Part shown: one piece after another, positions 1 to 5,370 of the stretch
Position numbering within the stretch: position 1 is the first letter of the stretch
How the letters are laid out: each line of letters begins with the position of its first letter
Assembly (NCBI GenBank): GCA_003176075.1
Contig: PSRN01000045.1
Coordinates: forward strand, 1 to 5,370
Length of the DNA stretch: 5,370 nt
From: Bdellovibrio sp.
Lineage (GTDB): Bacteria; Bdellovibrionota; Bdellovibrionia; Bdellovibrionales; Bdellovibrionaceae
Direction: 5' to 3'
Made by a program: the position numbers and the translations under genes
Notes under the pieces: generated by a model
Database searches by the model: none
What the model saw: the letters and a program-made list of their open reading frames with translations, nothing else
Told to the model about the DNA's origin: nothing

Positions 1-256
1 GCAGCGAACGTCACTGAACCTACCAGCCAACAATATAAAATATTCCTCCACGCTAGGCTCCACCAAATTTTAAGAGTCTGATTTACCTAGCCGACCATAA
101 AGCAAGCCCCGTTCTGCTCCATGTTCGAGCATAACATCCCCTTATCACCAGAAACGGCCGGGGAAATTGAAAATCTGGACGAGACATTTGACTTACATTC
201 GAGAGCAGATGGCTGAACTTAAATTCAGAGCTCAGACGAATTCGAATATTAACTCC

Positions 257-285
257 GATCTCAAATTTCTACTCCGGAAGGTCAC
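257..285 (+). repeat. Solo IS-end repeat, copy 1
   Basis: This 29-bp sequence begins GATCTCAAATTT and ends CCGGAAGGTCAC, with CTACT between. It matches the right terminus of the IS at 3472-3500 at 28 of 29 positions and has the same orientation. Similarity continues to the left: TCGAA-N-ATTAA at 243-253 parallels TCGAACATTAA at 3457-3467, with a small misalignment just before GATC. The copy therefore keeps about 15-20 bp of subterminal IS sequence as well as the terminus. No transposase or opposite terminus lies to its left in this window, so it is best read as a remnant end. Confidence 0.8.
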
Positions 286-297
286 AATATTTAAATA

Positions 298-326
298 GAT
301 CTCAAATTTCTACTCTGGAAGGTCAC
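298..326 (+). repeat. Solo IS-end repeat, copy 2
   Basis: This is a second copy of the same 29-bp sequence, starting 41 bp after the start of copy 1. It differs from copy 1 at a single base (CTCTGGAA instead of CTCCGGAA). The bases just before it (TTTAAATA) loosely resemble the TTAAACT that precedes the other copies. The close tandem spacing could reflect nested insertion, local duplication, or an element whose end carries two repeated sites. Confidence 0.8.
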
Positions 327-525
327 GTAATGATACTGAGAAAACCAGTTCGTTCTTGCCGGCGGAACGCAATTAGGTCATACCCCTGTCAAGATCTTTG
401 ACACCTAAATCGAAGCAAATCTCACTGCTGAATTAAGAAATGGAAATGCAGTCGGTATACCAGAAATCAGTCCACCGCTTTGAGAAATAAATTCCTGTCG
501 GAATATTCGCCAGTGGCTGCGAATC

Positions 526-554
526 TTGAAGGAGACAGCCGGTAATGCTAAATT
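526..554 (+). promoter_or_regulatory. Candidate sigma-70-type promoter for the exported protein gene
   Basis: A TTGAAG hexamer (526-531) lies 17 bp upstream of TAAATT (549-554). The latter is preceded by TG one base away (546-547), giving an extended -10 arrangement. Each hexamer matches consensus at four of six positions. Transcription would start near 561, about 36 bases before the ATG. A 5-bp inverted repeat (GGCTG 515-519, CAGCC 536-540) overlaps the -35 area and could be regulatory or chance. The call is by eye only. Confidence 0.3.
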
Positions 555-577
555 CTCGAGGCGAGATAAGGGAAATA

Positions 578-586
578 AAGGAAGGG
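578..586 (+). promoter_or_regulatory. Ribosome binding site of the 597 gene
   Basis: AAGGAAGGG lies 10 bases before the ATG at 597. It is purine-rich and complementary to the anti-Shine-Dalgarno sequence. It supports the ATG at 597 as the start, which also yields a clean N-terminal signal peptide. Confidence 0.5.
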
Positions 587-596
587 TCATAAGGTC

Positions 597-1478
597 ATGA
601 GTAAGTGCAAGATGCTAGGATTTATTCTTGTTGGATGTCTAAGCCTTTGCCCATTGCCTTTGTCATTTGGCAGCGCGGTTCCGGTTCAATGCCGTTGGAT
701 AAATGAGGAACAAGCGGAAGCACCAGATGACTTCCTCAGACTTCAGGTTAATCCATATGCCTATAAAGAAGAGCGAGACTTTTTAGCCGATTCGTTAAAG
801 GTTAAATCTTACGGACGCCAACTGCGGCAAGGTTTCATCGATGACCTTCGTTCACTCGGACCTGATGCCGTCTGGGTGGATTCAGGCTGTTCTATTAAGG
901 CAATTTATGACTACGTCACTGGGTTTGGGAGAAATAGGGCTCGGGTCATTGGTATTAATCCATTTCGTCCGTCGAAAAACACTCACCTCATTGAGGAACT
1001 CTACCGGGATCATTCTGCGCAGGTTCGATTGATTGGTCAGAAGACCGAAGATGTCGAGTCGATCCCCGCATCCTCGGTGGAGCTCATTTCGGACGCCTAC
1101 AGCCCTGGCGCCTATGCCGAACCTTTTGATCGGGTAATCCGCAAATACCTCACTTGGCTCAAAGTCGGCGGAAAAGCTTATGTGAGCATCGGTCTTCAGA
1201 CCTACCTGCGCGTGACCCGAACAGTCACTCGCAAGAGATTCTTTTTTTTCGGCGAGGAGATCACGGTGGAGGAGACCGAACTGATTCACATCAAAGAATA
1301 TTTGGAGACAATCCCCGGGGTGAGACTCATTCCTCCGGAGTATCCTACCAGCTCTTCGTATAAGTTTGTGCTCGAAAAAGTGTCGGAGAATTTCGAAGTG
1401 CCTGAGCTAAACTTTTTGGGGTATGGGAAAGCAGAATTTCCGCCGTTGCCGTTCCGGCAATATTCACGCGCCAAGTGA
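597..1478 (+). CDS. Exported SAM-methyltransferase-like protein
   Basis: This 293-residue protein starts with a signal peptide: K3 and K5, a hydrophobic core at about residues 6-24, and a likely signal peptidase I site after GSA at 25-27. An alternative lipobox, LVGC (11-14), is present but would leave a very short signal. The rest resembles a class I Rossmann methyltransferase. AVWVDSGCSIKA (91-102) stands where the glycine-rich SAM loop should be. RVIGINP (116-122) matches the second strand. ESIPASSVELISDAYS (154-169) resembles the motif IV region, and LKVGGKAYVSIG (188-199) matches the usual LKPGG strand. The loop lacks the standard GxGxG pattern, so catalysis is uncertain. Export is odd for a SAM-dependent enzyme because SAM is cytoplasmic. 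The C-terminal part (200-293) is not recognised. The gene stands alone, with no partner in an operon and no clear terminator. Substrate unknown; the fold assignment is inferred from motif order. Confidence 0.85.
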   Translation: MSKCKMLGFILVGCLSLCPLPLSFGSAVPVQCRWINEEQAEAPDDFLRLQVNPYAYKEERDFLADSLKVKSYGRQLRQGFIDDLRSLGPDAVWVDSGCSIKAIYDYVTGFGRNRARVIGINPFRPSKNTHLIEELYRDHSAQVRLIGQKTEDVESIPASSVELISDAYSPGAYAEPFDRVIRKYLTWLKVGGKAYVSIGLQTYLRVTRTVTRKRFFFFGEEITVEETELIHIKEYLETIPGVRLIPPEYPTSSSYKFVLEKVSENFEVPELNFLGYGKAEFPPLPFRQYSRAK

Positions 1479-1582
1479 TCGAACCTCTGATCCATGGCCT
1501 AGGCATGCTGCCGTAACGATTTACCTGTGTTGCGCGAACATAGAACCGGTGCCCAGTCCTTACCGCTACTTCTGCGCATATA

Positions 1583-1609
1583 GTGACATTTCGGAGTTGA
1601 AACTTCAAA
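1583..1609. repeat. Left terminal inverted repeat of the IS
   Basis: Read on the plus strand this begins GTGACATTTCGGAGTTGAAA. It matches the reverse complement of 3474-3500 with mismatches at positions 6, 9, 21, 24 and 26 of 27. Both termini carry GTTGAAA, whereas the three solo copies elsewhere carry GTAGAAA on the equivalent strand. This shared variant supports pairing this end with 3474-3500 rather than with one of the solo repeats. Confidence 0.7.
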
Positions 1610-1779
1610 CGGCGGCCCATTGAATAATCAGTCCGCGGAAATTGCAAAAGAACAGTGGTCCCGAAGAACGTTTTCCTCCACGCTCGCTGAGATTTGCCGC
1701 CCAACTGAATTTCTGAAAATAGCAATCCCTTGCCCTTATTTGAAGCACCGTCCTTCAGACCGAATTTCTGTGCCGACTT

Positions 1780-3390
1780 CTATGGAAAGCCGTAGATTTG
1801 CCGTGCGTAGCCGCCAAAGCAGCCGATGATTTTCCGCTGAATATCCCCGATGCCTTTGAATTCCTGGAAGGTTTGGTAGAGCAAATCCACCTTAACCCTC
1901 ACGACGTTTTGCATCGCTTGGAAGGCCCATTTGATCGTGGGATTGGACACTTCCCGCCCAACTTGGTTCGGGATCGTCTTGCTGGTTTTTGAAAGACCAA
2001 GCCTGAGCTCCAATTGCCCGAGGTTGTGAATGAAGAGACAAAGTGTCATGACCGTCAGGAGGGCCTCAATCCGATCAATCCTTTTCAGAAATATTTGGTT
2101 GAGTCTCAGCGCGGAGTCCTTGAGTACCCTGAAGCACCGCTCGATATTTGAATTTCGGCCGAGGTAGTGCTCAACCAGTTCCGAGGTCTTCAACCGTTTC
2201 GTATCGAGGATATTCGTGGCAACGATGAACTTCCCTTTGCGATTCTGAATCTTCTCGATCAGTTCCTTGTTTTTTTCATAGGAAATGTAGAGCCGGTGGC
2301 CTCGTGCTGATTTTGGTCGCTGTCCCTGGCCCTTTCTGAAGTTCCCCAAGATTTGAAACTGCACATCGAAGTGTGGATGAGCCTTTTTGAGCTTTCGAAT
2401 CTCAGAGAAGATGTCGGACTTCTTGGGGTAAACCTTTCTCACCAAGGACAGGGCCTTCTTGGCAAGGCTCTGTTCTTCTTTCTTGAGATGCTTTTCGAAG
2501 GTCGCAAGCTCCTTATGTCTTGAACGCCGGCAATTGACGACCACCCAGCGCTGCTCAACCCTGCCATAGGTGACCCTGTGCTCGGAATACTTGTAGTCCT
2601 GATCAATTTTAGTCCATGGGACTTCGCTATGCCTTCTCGCTACGAGTTCCTTTGCAAGTTTAATGGACTCTGGCACGCGGCTCACCCAGTCGCTGTTGAT
2701 GTTTTTATTGAGAAGAAATTTCTTGGAGTAAAGGGCTGAATCCGCAACAAACCCAAGCTCCAGATCTGCGCTGATATTTTTCACGAAGTTTTCAACGGCT
2801 GTGATGGAAGACGTGAATACGTCTTTGTCGCTCAGGTTTCCGGAGTGCACAGACGTCCAAAACGGCAAGCCAGAATCCGTTGTCACCAGACTTTGCAGCA
2901 CCTGCGGGAGGAGGGGTCGCCCCTTGGAGTGACCGAATCTTACTTTTATGCGGCCATCCTCGTATTTTCTGCCGTGCAGGGAATGCGTCGTTGTATCCAG
3001 GTGCACGAATTTTGAGACGAGGTTGTTTTCAATCAGAGTTCTAAACGCGAGGTTCGAAAAAAAGTTGGTCGCGCCATAGTCTGAAATTGCATCCAGTGCT
3101 GCTCCCAGGACGTCGTCGTTAAACATGGCGGGATCCAGGTTTTTCCCGAACAGCAAATCCAGTGGCTTGTTGGCAAAAAAGTCTTTCGCGAAATAGAGCC
3201 TGCCATCTCCAAAACCCAGACTTTGGTAGATCATGCCAAGGACGGCCTCGCCATGGCTGAGTTTTTGGTTGTTGCTGGTCTTTGGCAGGAGCATATCGAT
3301 TTTTTCTTTAAACCTGAACTTCTTGTTCAAGGATGTCAGAAGGCCCAAGTGACCCAACTCTTCGATCTTCGTCTGGGGCGTATCGTCCAT
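1780..3390 (-). CDS. IS1634-family DDE transposase, intact
   Basis: This 536-residue transposase catalyses cut-and-paste-type movement of the surrounding IS. The N-terminal region (about 8-125) resembles the DUF4277 domain typical of IS1634 relatives, with LGHLGLL (12-18) and SLGFGDGRLYFAKDFF (57-72). The DDE triad is D132 in VHLDTTTHSLHG, D217 in GFVADSALYS and E417 in the YREK-type signature Y409-R412-E417-K424. A lysine- and arginine-rich insertion (about 285-360) separates the second D from E. The C-terminal tail ending IIGCFGGYARQIYGFP looks complete for the family. I start at the ATG at 3390 because GAGGTG (3400-3395) precedes it at good spacing and the family begins here. The open frame continues 71 codons upstream to a GTG at 3603, but that stretch crosses the IS terminus and lacks a ribosome binding site. 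All key residues are present and no frameshift is seen, so the enzyme may be active. IS1634 assignment is by motif recognition. Confidence 0.93.
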   Translation of the reverse strand: MDDTPQTKIEELGHLGLLTSLNKKFRFKEKIDMLLPKTSNNQKLSHGEAVLGMIYQSLGFGDGRLYFAKDFFANKPLDLLFGKNLDPAMFNDDVLGAALDAISDYGATNFFSNLAFRTLIENNLVSKFVHLDTTTHSLHGRKYEDGRIKVRFGHSKGRPLLPQVLQSLVTTDSGLPFWTSVHSGNLSDKDVFTSSITAVENFVKNISADLELGFVADSALYSKKFLLNKNINSDWVSRVPESIKLAKELVARRHSEVPWTKIDQDYKYSEHRVTYGRVEQRWVVVNCRRSRHKELATFEKHLKKEEQSLAKKALSLVRKVYPKKSDIFSEIRKLKKAHPHFDVQFQILGNFRKGQGQRPKSARGHRLYISYEKNKELIEKIQNRKGKFIVATNILDTKRLKTSELVEHYLGRNSNIERCFRVLKDSALRLNQIFLKRIDRIEALLTVMTLCLFIHNLGQLELRLGLSKTSKTIPNQVGREVSNPTIKWAFQAMQNVVRVKVDLLYQTFQEFKGIGDIQRKIIGCFGGYARQIYGFP

Positions 3391-3394
3391 GTTA

Positions 3395-3401
3395 CACCTC
3401 A
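3395..3401 (-). promoter_or_regulatory. Ribosome binding site deciding the transposase start
   Basis: On the minus strand TGAGGTG lies four bases before the ATG at 3390. It favours the 536-residue start over the upstream GTG at 3603, which has no comparable site. Confidence 0.55.
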
Positions 3402-3422
3402 ATCGTTCGATTTTCTGATGCC

Positions 3423-3451
3423 AGTATAAAAAAAGAAGGTCCAGAAATGAA
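3423..3451 (-). promoter_or_regulatory. Candidate transposase promoter inside the IS end
   Basis: On the minus strand TATACT (3428-3423) is a five-of-six match to a -10 hexamer. A weak TTCATT (3451-3446) sits 17 bp upstream as a possible -35. Transcription would begin near 3416, about 26 bases before the ATG. The promoter lies just inside the right terminal repeat, a common arrangement in insertion sequences. Confidence 0.35.
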
Positions 3452-3471
3452 AGAACTCGAACATTAAACTG

Positions 3472-3500
3472 GATCTCAAATTTCAACTCCGGAAGGTCAC
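3472..3500 (+). repeat. Right terminal inverted repeat of the IS (end-repeat copy 3)
   Basis: This 29-bp terminus sits on the transposase-promoter side. It begins GATCTCAAATTT and ends CCGGAAGGTCAC, with CAACT between where the solo copies have CTACT. Its reverse complement pairs with the left terminus at 1583-1609. TTAAACT just before it is partly kept in the copy at 3678, and TCGAA-N-ATTAA further left is kept in the copy at 257. Confidence 0.8.
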
Positions 3501-3677
3501 ATTTTCTGGTATAGGCAGTGGCAAAAATGATTCTTGTTGTCCCAGCAGGGACATTTGATACGAGCGCATGCGAATTTCCTTTGATAAATCGAAATGAGAA
3601 CACGATTGAAATTTACGCTAAGACAGTGCCCTCGCAGAGGGAAGCTATGACGCAATTACCGGACAGACCCTAAACTA

Positions 3678-3706
3678 GATCGCAAATTTCTACTCCGGAA
3701 GGTCAC
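3678..3706 (+). repeat. Solo IS-end repeat, copy 4
   Basis: This is another 29-bp copy of the IS right-end sequence, 206 bp beyond copy 3 and in the same orientation. It differs from copy 1 at one base (GATCGC instead of GATCTC) and is preceded by TAAACTA, like the TAAACTG before copy 3. It has the CTACT variant of copies 1 and 2. No partner end or transposase is attached to it within the window. Confidence 0.8.
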
Positions 3707-3875
3707 GAATAGCCTTCTTGAAAAATCGCCGAGCGGCCTTCAGAGCGCGCGCCAGACGATTTCCATTTGAGATCGCATTCGTTTTCTTGTGAACAAAATG
3801 GGCTCTTGGTTGGATGGAAAATCAGAATAGGTGCAACAGGTTAGAAGCGGAAGTCTATGGGTCCTGAAGACGCGA

Positions 3876-3910
3876 ATTTGGGCTTTAGTTTGTACGACCG
3901 AAGTCCAAAT
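3876..3910. repeat. Inverted repeat able to form a 10-bp stem
   Basis: ATTTGGGCTT (3876-3885) and AAGTCCAAAT (3901-3910) can pair as nine Watson-Crick pairs plus one G-U if transcribed on the plus strand, around a 15-base loop. Neither strand has a U-run after the stem, so it is not a standard intrinsic terminator. It could be an operator-like site, an RNA structure or a remnant. Function unknown. Confidence 0.5.
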
Positions 3911-4011
3911 CTTGTGGTCCAGTAGGGTTAATGTTACAGATCCTTTTCAAATCGGCTCGAAAGTTAAGAAACCATGACAAGTGACCAGCACTTGCAGAAG
4001 TAAGTCCGCCG

Positions 4012-4017
4012 TACAAT
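4012..4017 (+). promoter_or_regulatory. Possible -10 element upstream of the membrane protein gene
   Basis: TACAAT is a five-of-six match to the sigma-70 -10 hexamer and lies inside the short palindrome GTAC-AAT-GTAC (4011-4021). No good -35 is found at 16-18 bp; TTGCAG (3992-3997) is too close at 14 bp. If used, it would give a leader of about 95 bases before the 4119 start. Weak evidence. Confidence 0.2.
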
Positions 4018-4102
4018 GTACCAGTTTTTTTGGTCCTGGCGAGCTAACCTAACAGAACCCGATTTTATCCGCGAATATGATTGCGAAACTGCCGGTTTCT
4101 TT

Positions 4103-4109
4103 GAGAGGA
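4103..4109 (+). promoter_or_regulatory. Ribosome binding site deciding the start at 4119
   Basis: GAGAGGA ends nine bases before the ATG at 4119. The earlier in-frame ATG at 4077 is preceded by a pyrimidine- and A/T-rich sequence with no Shine-Dalgarno match, so 4119 is the better start. Confidence 0.55.
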
Positions 4110-4118
4110 TTCCTCCAC

Positions 4119-5354
4119 ATGAAGAGGATCAATTTTGTTGAAAAGGCGGCAGCTCCTGCGGTGGGACTCGTTTGGGCTGTCGGCGCCTTCATTCTGTCGC
4201 TCCAGATATCCGTCAGTGCTCACTATGCGGATTTTGTTGTCGGGGCAATCACCTGGAGGGATGAGTCCAAACTTGCTGACATCATCATCTTACCATTGTG
4301 TCTTGTAGTATTTATTGGGGTCTCAGCAGGTCTTTCCCATCTGATTTCACTGATCAAGGCACGAAGCGGAACTTTTGAAGGAATGCAATTTTCCCAGCTT
4401 CTTCTTTGGTGGGGCCTGCCCGGTTTGATTTCGATTCTTTCAGCAATCATCGACACGCCAGTTGATAAAAGTCTGCTTTTACTCTCTGGGGTAGGGACTC
4501 TGTTTCTCACTTGCTTTGCCGTTCGGGCAAGAAAATTCGAACGGTCTGTCTGTGAGGGAAATGCTGGACTTCTGGGGGTCCTTGCGAGCAGTTCAATCCC
4601 ATTCGCGCTTTACCTGGGGTGGGGCCGATTGAATCCAGAACTTTCGCTCTCCTTGCATGCGAGGGATCAAATCGCAAAAATGATCCTGGCCGTGGGGTTA
4701 GGAACTCTGTTTTACCTCGTAAAATGGCGGAATGCTTATCGCCGATTTGTATCTCTTCTTCTAATTGCCGGACAATTGGGATGGGGAGTGTTCTTTTGCT
4801 CGCTTTGGCCGGCTGAATTGGTTGAGCCTGGCAACAAGATTTCAGGTTATTCGACCCAACCCGCGTTACGCATGCTGATCTTGGGTCTTTTGCTCTGGGC
4901 TTTCGTGGATATCGTTGGCCGATATAGAAAATATAAAAGAACTCGAGAACTCAGTGATCTCATTTCGCCGGTTTCAGTGTTCGCTCTGATCGCCGTATTC
5001 AAAGTCGGAGTAACCACGGTTCCGTCCGTGAATCCTGATGATTACCACTTTGGCGAAAGCCTGTTGGGCTGGAAGTCTTACCTCAACGGGGCGATTCCAT
5101 ATTTTGATTATCTCCCTCCCCACGGACTGATTGATGATGATCTTCGCGGATTTGTGTCCCATTTCTTTTTTGATGGAACAGCGTCAGCGATTGGCGAGGC
5201 CGGGCGAGTTGTCTTCGTGCTTTTAGCGGGGATCGCATTTAGCGCTCTCGTGTGGAGCACAGGTTCCATCGCGGTCTCCACACTCTCCACTTTCTTGTTA
5301 TATATAGGTGGCTATAAATTCGGTCACATAAATCATAAAAATGAGCCGACTTGA
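4119..5354 (+). CDS. Polytopic membrane protein, GT-C glycosyltransferase-like, possibly truncated
   Basis: From the ATG at 4119 this gives 411 residues (425 if the ATG at 4077 is used). I see about 10-11 hydrophobic spans, near residues 12-32, 52-78, 92-112, 117-137, 147-167, 186-203, 207-229, 248-267, 281-299, 362-381 and 384-398. Basic loops (RARKFER, KWRNAYRR, GRYRKYKRTR) put the large loop at 300-360 in the periplasm. That loop has NPDDYHFGE (305-313) and then a GxIPYFDYLPPHG pattern (324-336). The pairing of acidic residues and His, followed by 'G-x-x-PY-x-D-x-x-x-x-HG', resembles the substrate loop of GT-C enzymes that use lipid-linked sugars. In most GT-C proteins this loop follows the first span, and many more spans come after it. 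Here it follows about nine spans and only two come after, before a short polar tail (GGYKFGHINHKNEPT). The protein may be truncated or a divergent architecture. Substrate unknown; the GT-C call is inferred from the loop. Confidence 0.75.
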   Translation: MKRINFVEKAAAPAVGLVWAVGAFILSLQISVSAHYADFVVGAITWRDESKLADIIILPLCLVVFIGVSAGLSHLISLIKARSGTFEGMQFSQLLLWWGLPGLISILSAIIDTPVDKSLLLLSGVGTLFLTCFAVRARKFERSVCEGNAGLLGVLASSSIPFALYLGWGRLNPELSLSLHARDQIAKMILAVGLGTLFYLVKWRNAYRRFVSLLLIAGQLGWGVFFCSLWPAELVEPGNKISGYSTQPALRMLILGLLLWAFVDIVGRYRKYKRTRELSDLISPVSVFALIAVFKVGVTTVPSVNPDDYHFGESLLGWKSYLNGAIPYFDYLPPHGLIDDDLRGFVSHFFFDGTASAIGEAGRVVFVLLAGIAFSALVWSTGSIAVSTLSTFLLYIGGYKFGHINHKNEPT

Positions 5355-5370
5355 TTTCTGATGTTCGACG

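Larger units (their letters stand above)
1..596. other. Non-coding region with IS-end repeats and a promoter
   Basis: No convincing gene is seen on either strand. The longest open frame here (minus strand, about 61 codons, 405-590) has no visible ribosome binding site and no recognisable protein pattern. The stretch contains two tandem copies of an IS-end sequence (257-285 and 298-326) and a candidate promoter and ribosome binding site for the downstream gene. The first 256 bases hold nothing I can identify. They may be decayed mobile-element or intergenic DNA. Confidence 0.5.
1583..3500 (-). mobile_element. IS1634-family insertion sequence
   Basis: An intact DDE transposase gene on the minus strand is enclosed by imperfect terminal inverted repeats at 1583-1609 and 3474-3500. 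The two ends agree at 22 of 27 positions, including an 11-base identical core (CGGAGTTGAAA). The span of about 1.9 kb is at the larger end for this family. About 170 bp between the transposase stop and the left terminus is non-coding. I see no clean short target-site duplication: the flanks are GCATATA on the left and ATTTTCT on the right. IS1634 relatives are known for variable, sometimes very long duplications, so absence of a short one is not decisive. The element lies between genes and interrupts neither neighbour. An alternative is an inner IS (about 1764-3448) nested in an older element that supplies the outer repeats. Confidence 0.7.
3501..4118. other. Non-coding region between the IS and the membrane protein gene
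   Basis: No convincing gene is seen. A 48-codon plus-strand open frame (3527-3673) has no good ribosome binding site and no recognised match. A minus-strand open frame (about 3815-3692) has no start codon. The region holds a solo IS-end repeat (3678-3706), a hairpin-forming inverted repeat (3876-3910), a possible -10 element (4012-4017) and the ribosome binding site at 4103-4109. Confidence 0.5.

Noticed and set aside
43..54. TTCCTCCACGCT shared with 1673-1684
   Set aside because: A single 12-base match in a window this size is expected about once by chance, and similarity does not extend on either side.
257..326. Possible short CRISPR array
   Set aside because: There are only two adjacent copies with a 12-bp gap, the other copies are far apart, no cas genes are present, and the repeat matches an IS end.
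398..403. TTGACA as a -35 element
   Set aside because: It is a perfect -35 hexamer but has no acceptable -10 at 15-19 bp downstream.
1345..1725. Minus-strand 126-codon open frame
   Set aside because: It overlaps the 3' end of the exported-protein gene and the left IS terminus, has a shadow-like composition, and shows no recognisable domain.
1764..3448. Alternative, tighter IS termini (ATTTCTG at 1764 against its complement at 3442-3448)
   Set aside because: Only the first seven bases match cleanly (14 of 20 overall) and there is no flanking duplication. The outer pair at 1583 and 3500 is much stronger. Kept as a nested-element alternative.
3527..3673. Plus-strand 48-codon open frame starting MILVVPAGTF
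   Set aside because: It has no good ribosome binding site and no recognised family, and an in-frame stop lies just upstream. It reads somewhat protein-like and could be a gene remnant, but the support is too thin to call.
3765..3774. ATTTGAGATC as an inverted partial copy of the end repeat
   Set aside because: Only 10 bases match and the bases where GTGACC and CGGAG should lie do not fit. Likely chance.
3692..3815. Minus-strand open frame ending RDLPE inside end-repeat copy 4
   Set aside because: It has no ATG, GTG or TTG start in the open stretch. The C-terminal residues are simply the repeat read in one frame.
4077..4118. Upstream ATG of the membrane protein as the true start
   Set aside because: It has no Shine-Dalgarno sequence, while the ATG at 4119 has GAGAGGA at good spacing and begins with a typical basic N-terminus before the first membrane span.

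Overview
The window looks like accessory chromosomal DNA from a Gram-negative bacterium of moderate GC content. It holds three convincing protein genes separated by long non-coding stretches. No rRNA, tRNA or CRISPR array was seen. Both flanking genes encode envelope proteins: one exported methyltransferase-like protein and one polytopic membrane protein. The gene style would fit a deltaproteobacterium-like or Bdellovibrionota-like lineage, but this is an impression and no marker gene fixes the taxonomy.

Layout. Positions 1-596 have no convincing gene, but carry two near-identical 29-bp repeats in tandem (257-285, 298-326) and a candidate promoter. Positions 597-1478 (+) encode a 293-residue protein with a signal peptide followed by a degenerate class I SAM-methyltransferase-like fold. 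Positions 1583-3500 are an insertion sequence about 1.9 kb long. It carries one intact IS1634-family (IS4 superfamily) DDE transposase on the minus strand (3390-1780) and is bounded by imperfect inverted repeats of about 27 bp. Positions 3501-4118 are non-coding and carry another copy of the IS end sequence (3678-3706) and a 10-bp-arm inverted repeat (3876-3910). From 4119 (+) a polytopic membrane protein resembling GT-C glycosyltransferases runs to a stop at 5354. It ends sooner than expected, shortly after its conserved periplasmic loop.

How the parts relate. The most informative signal is that the right-hand end of the insertion sequence recurs three more times (257, 298, 3678). All copies have the same orientation and none has its own transposase. 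This suggests repeated insertion and decay of related elements, or small non-autonomous derivatives, making the region an IS-decay zone between two unrelated envelope-associated genes. Nothing in the sequence shows that the methyltransferase-like and GT-C-like proteins act together. I found no convincing evidence of a new multi-gene system.
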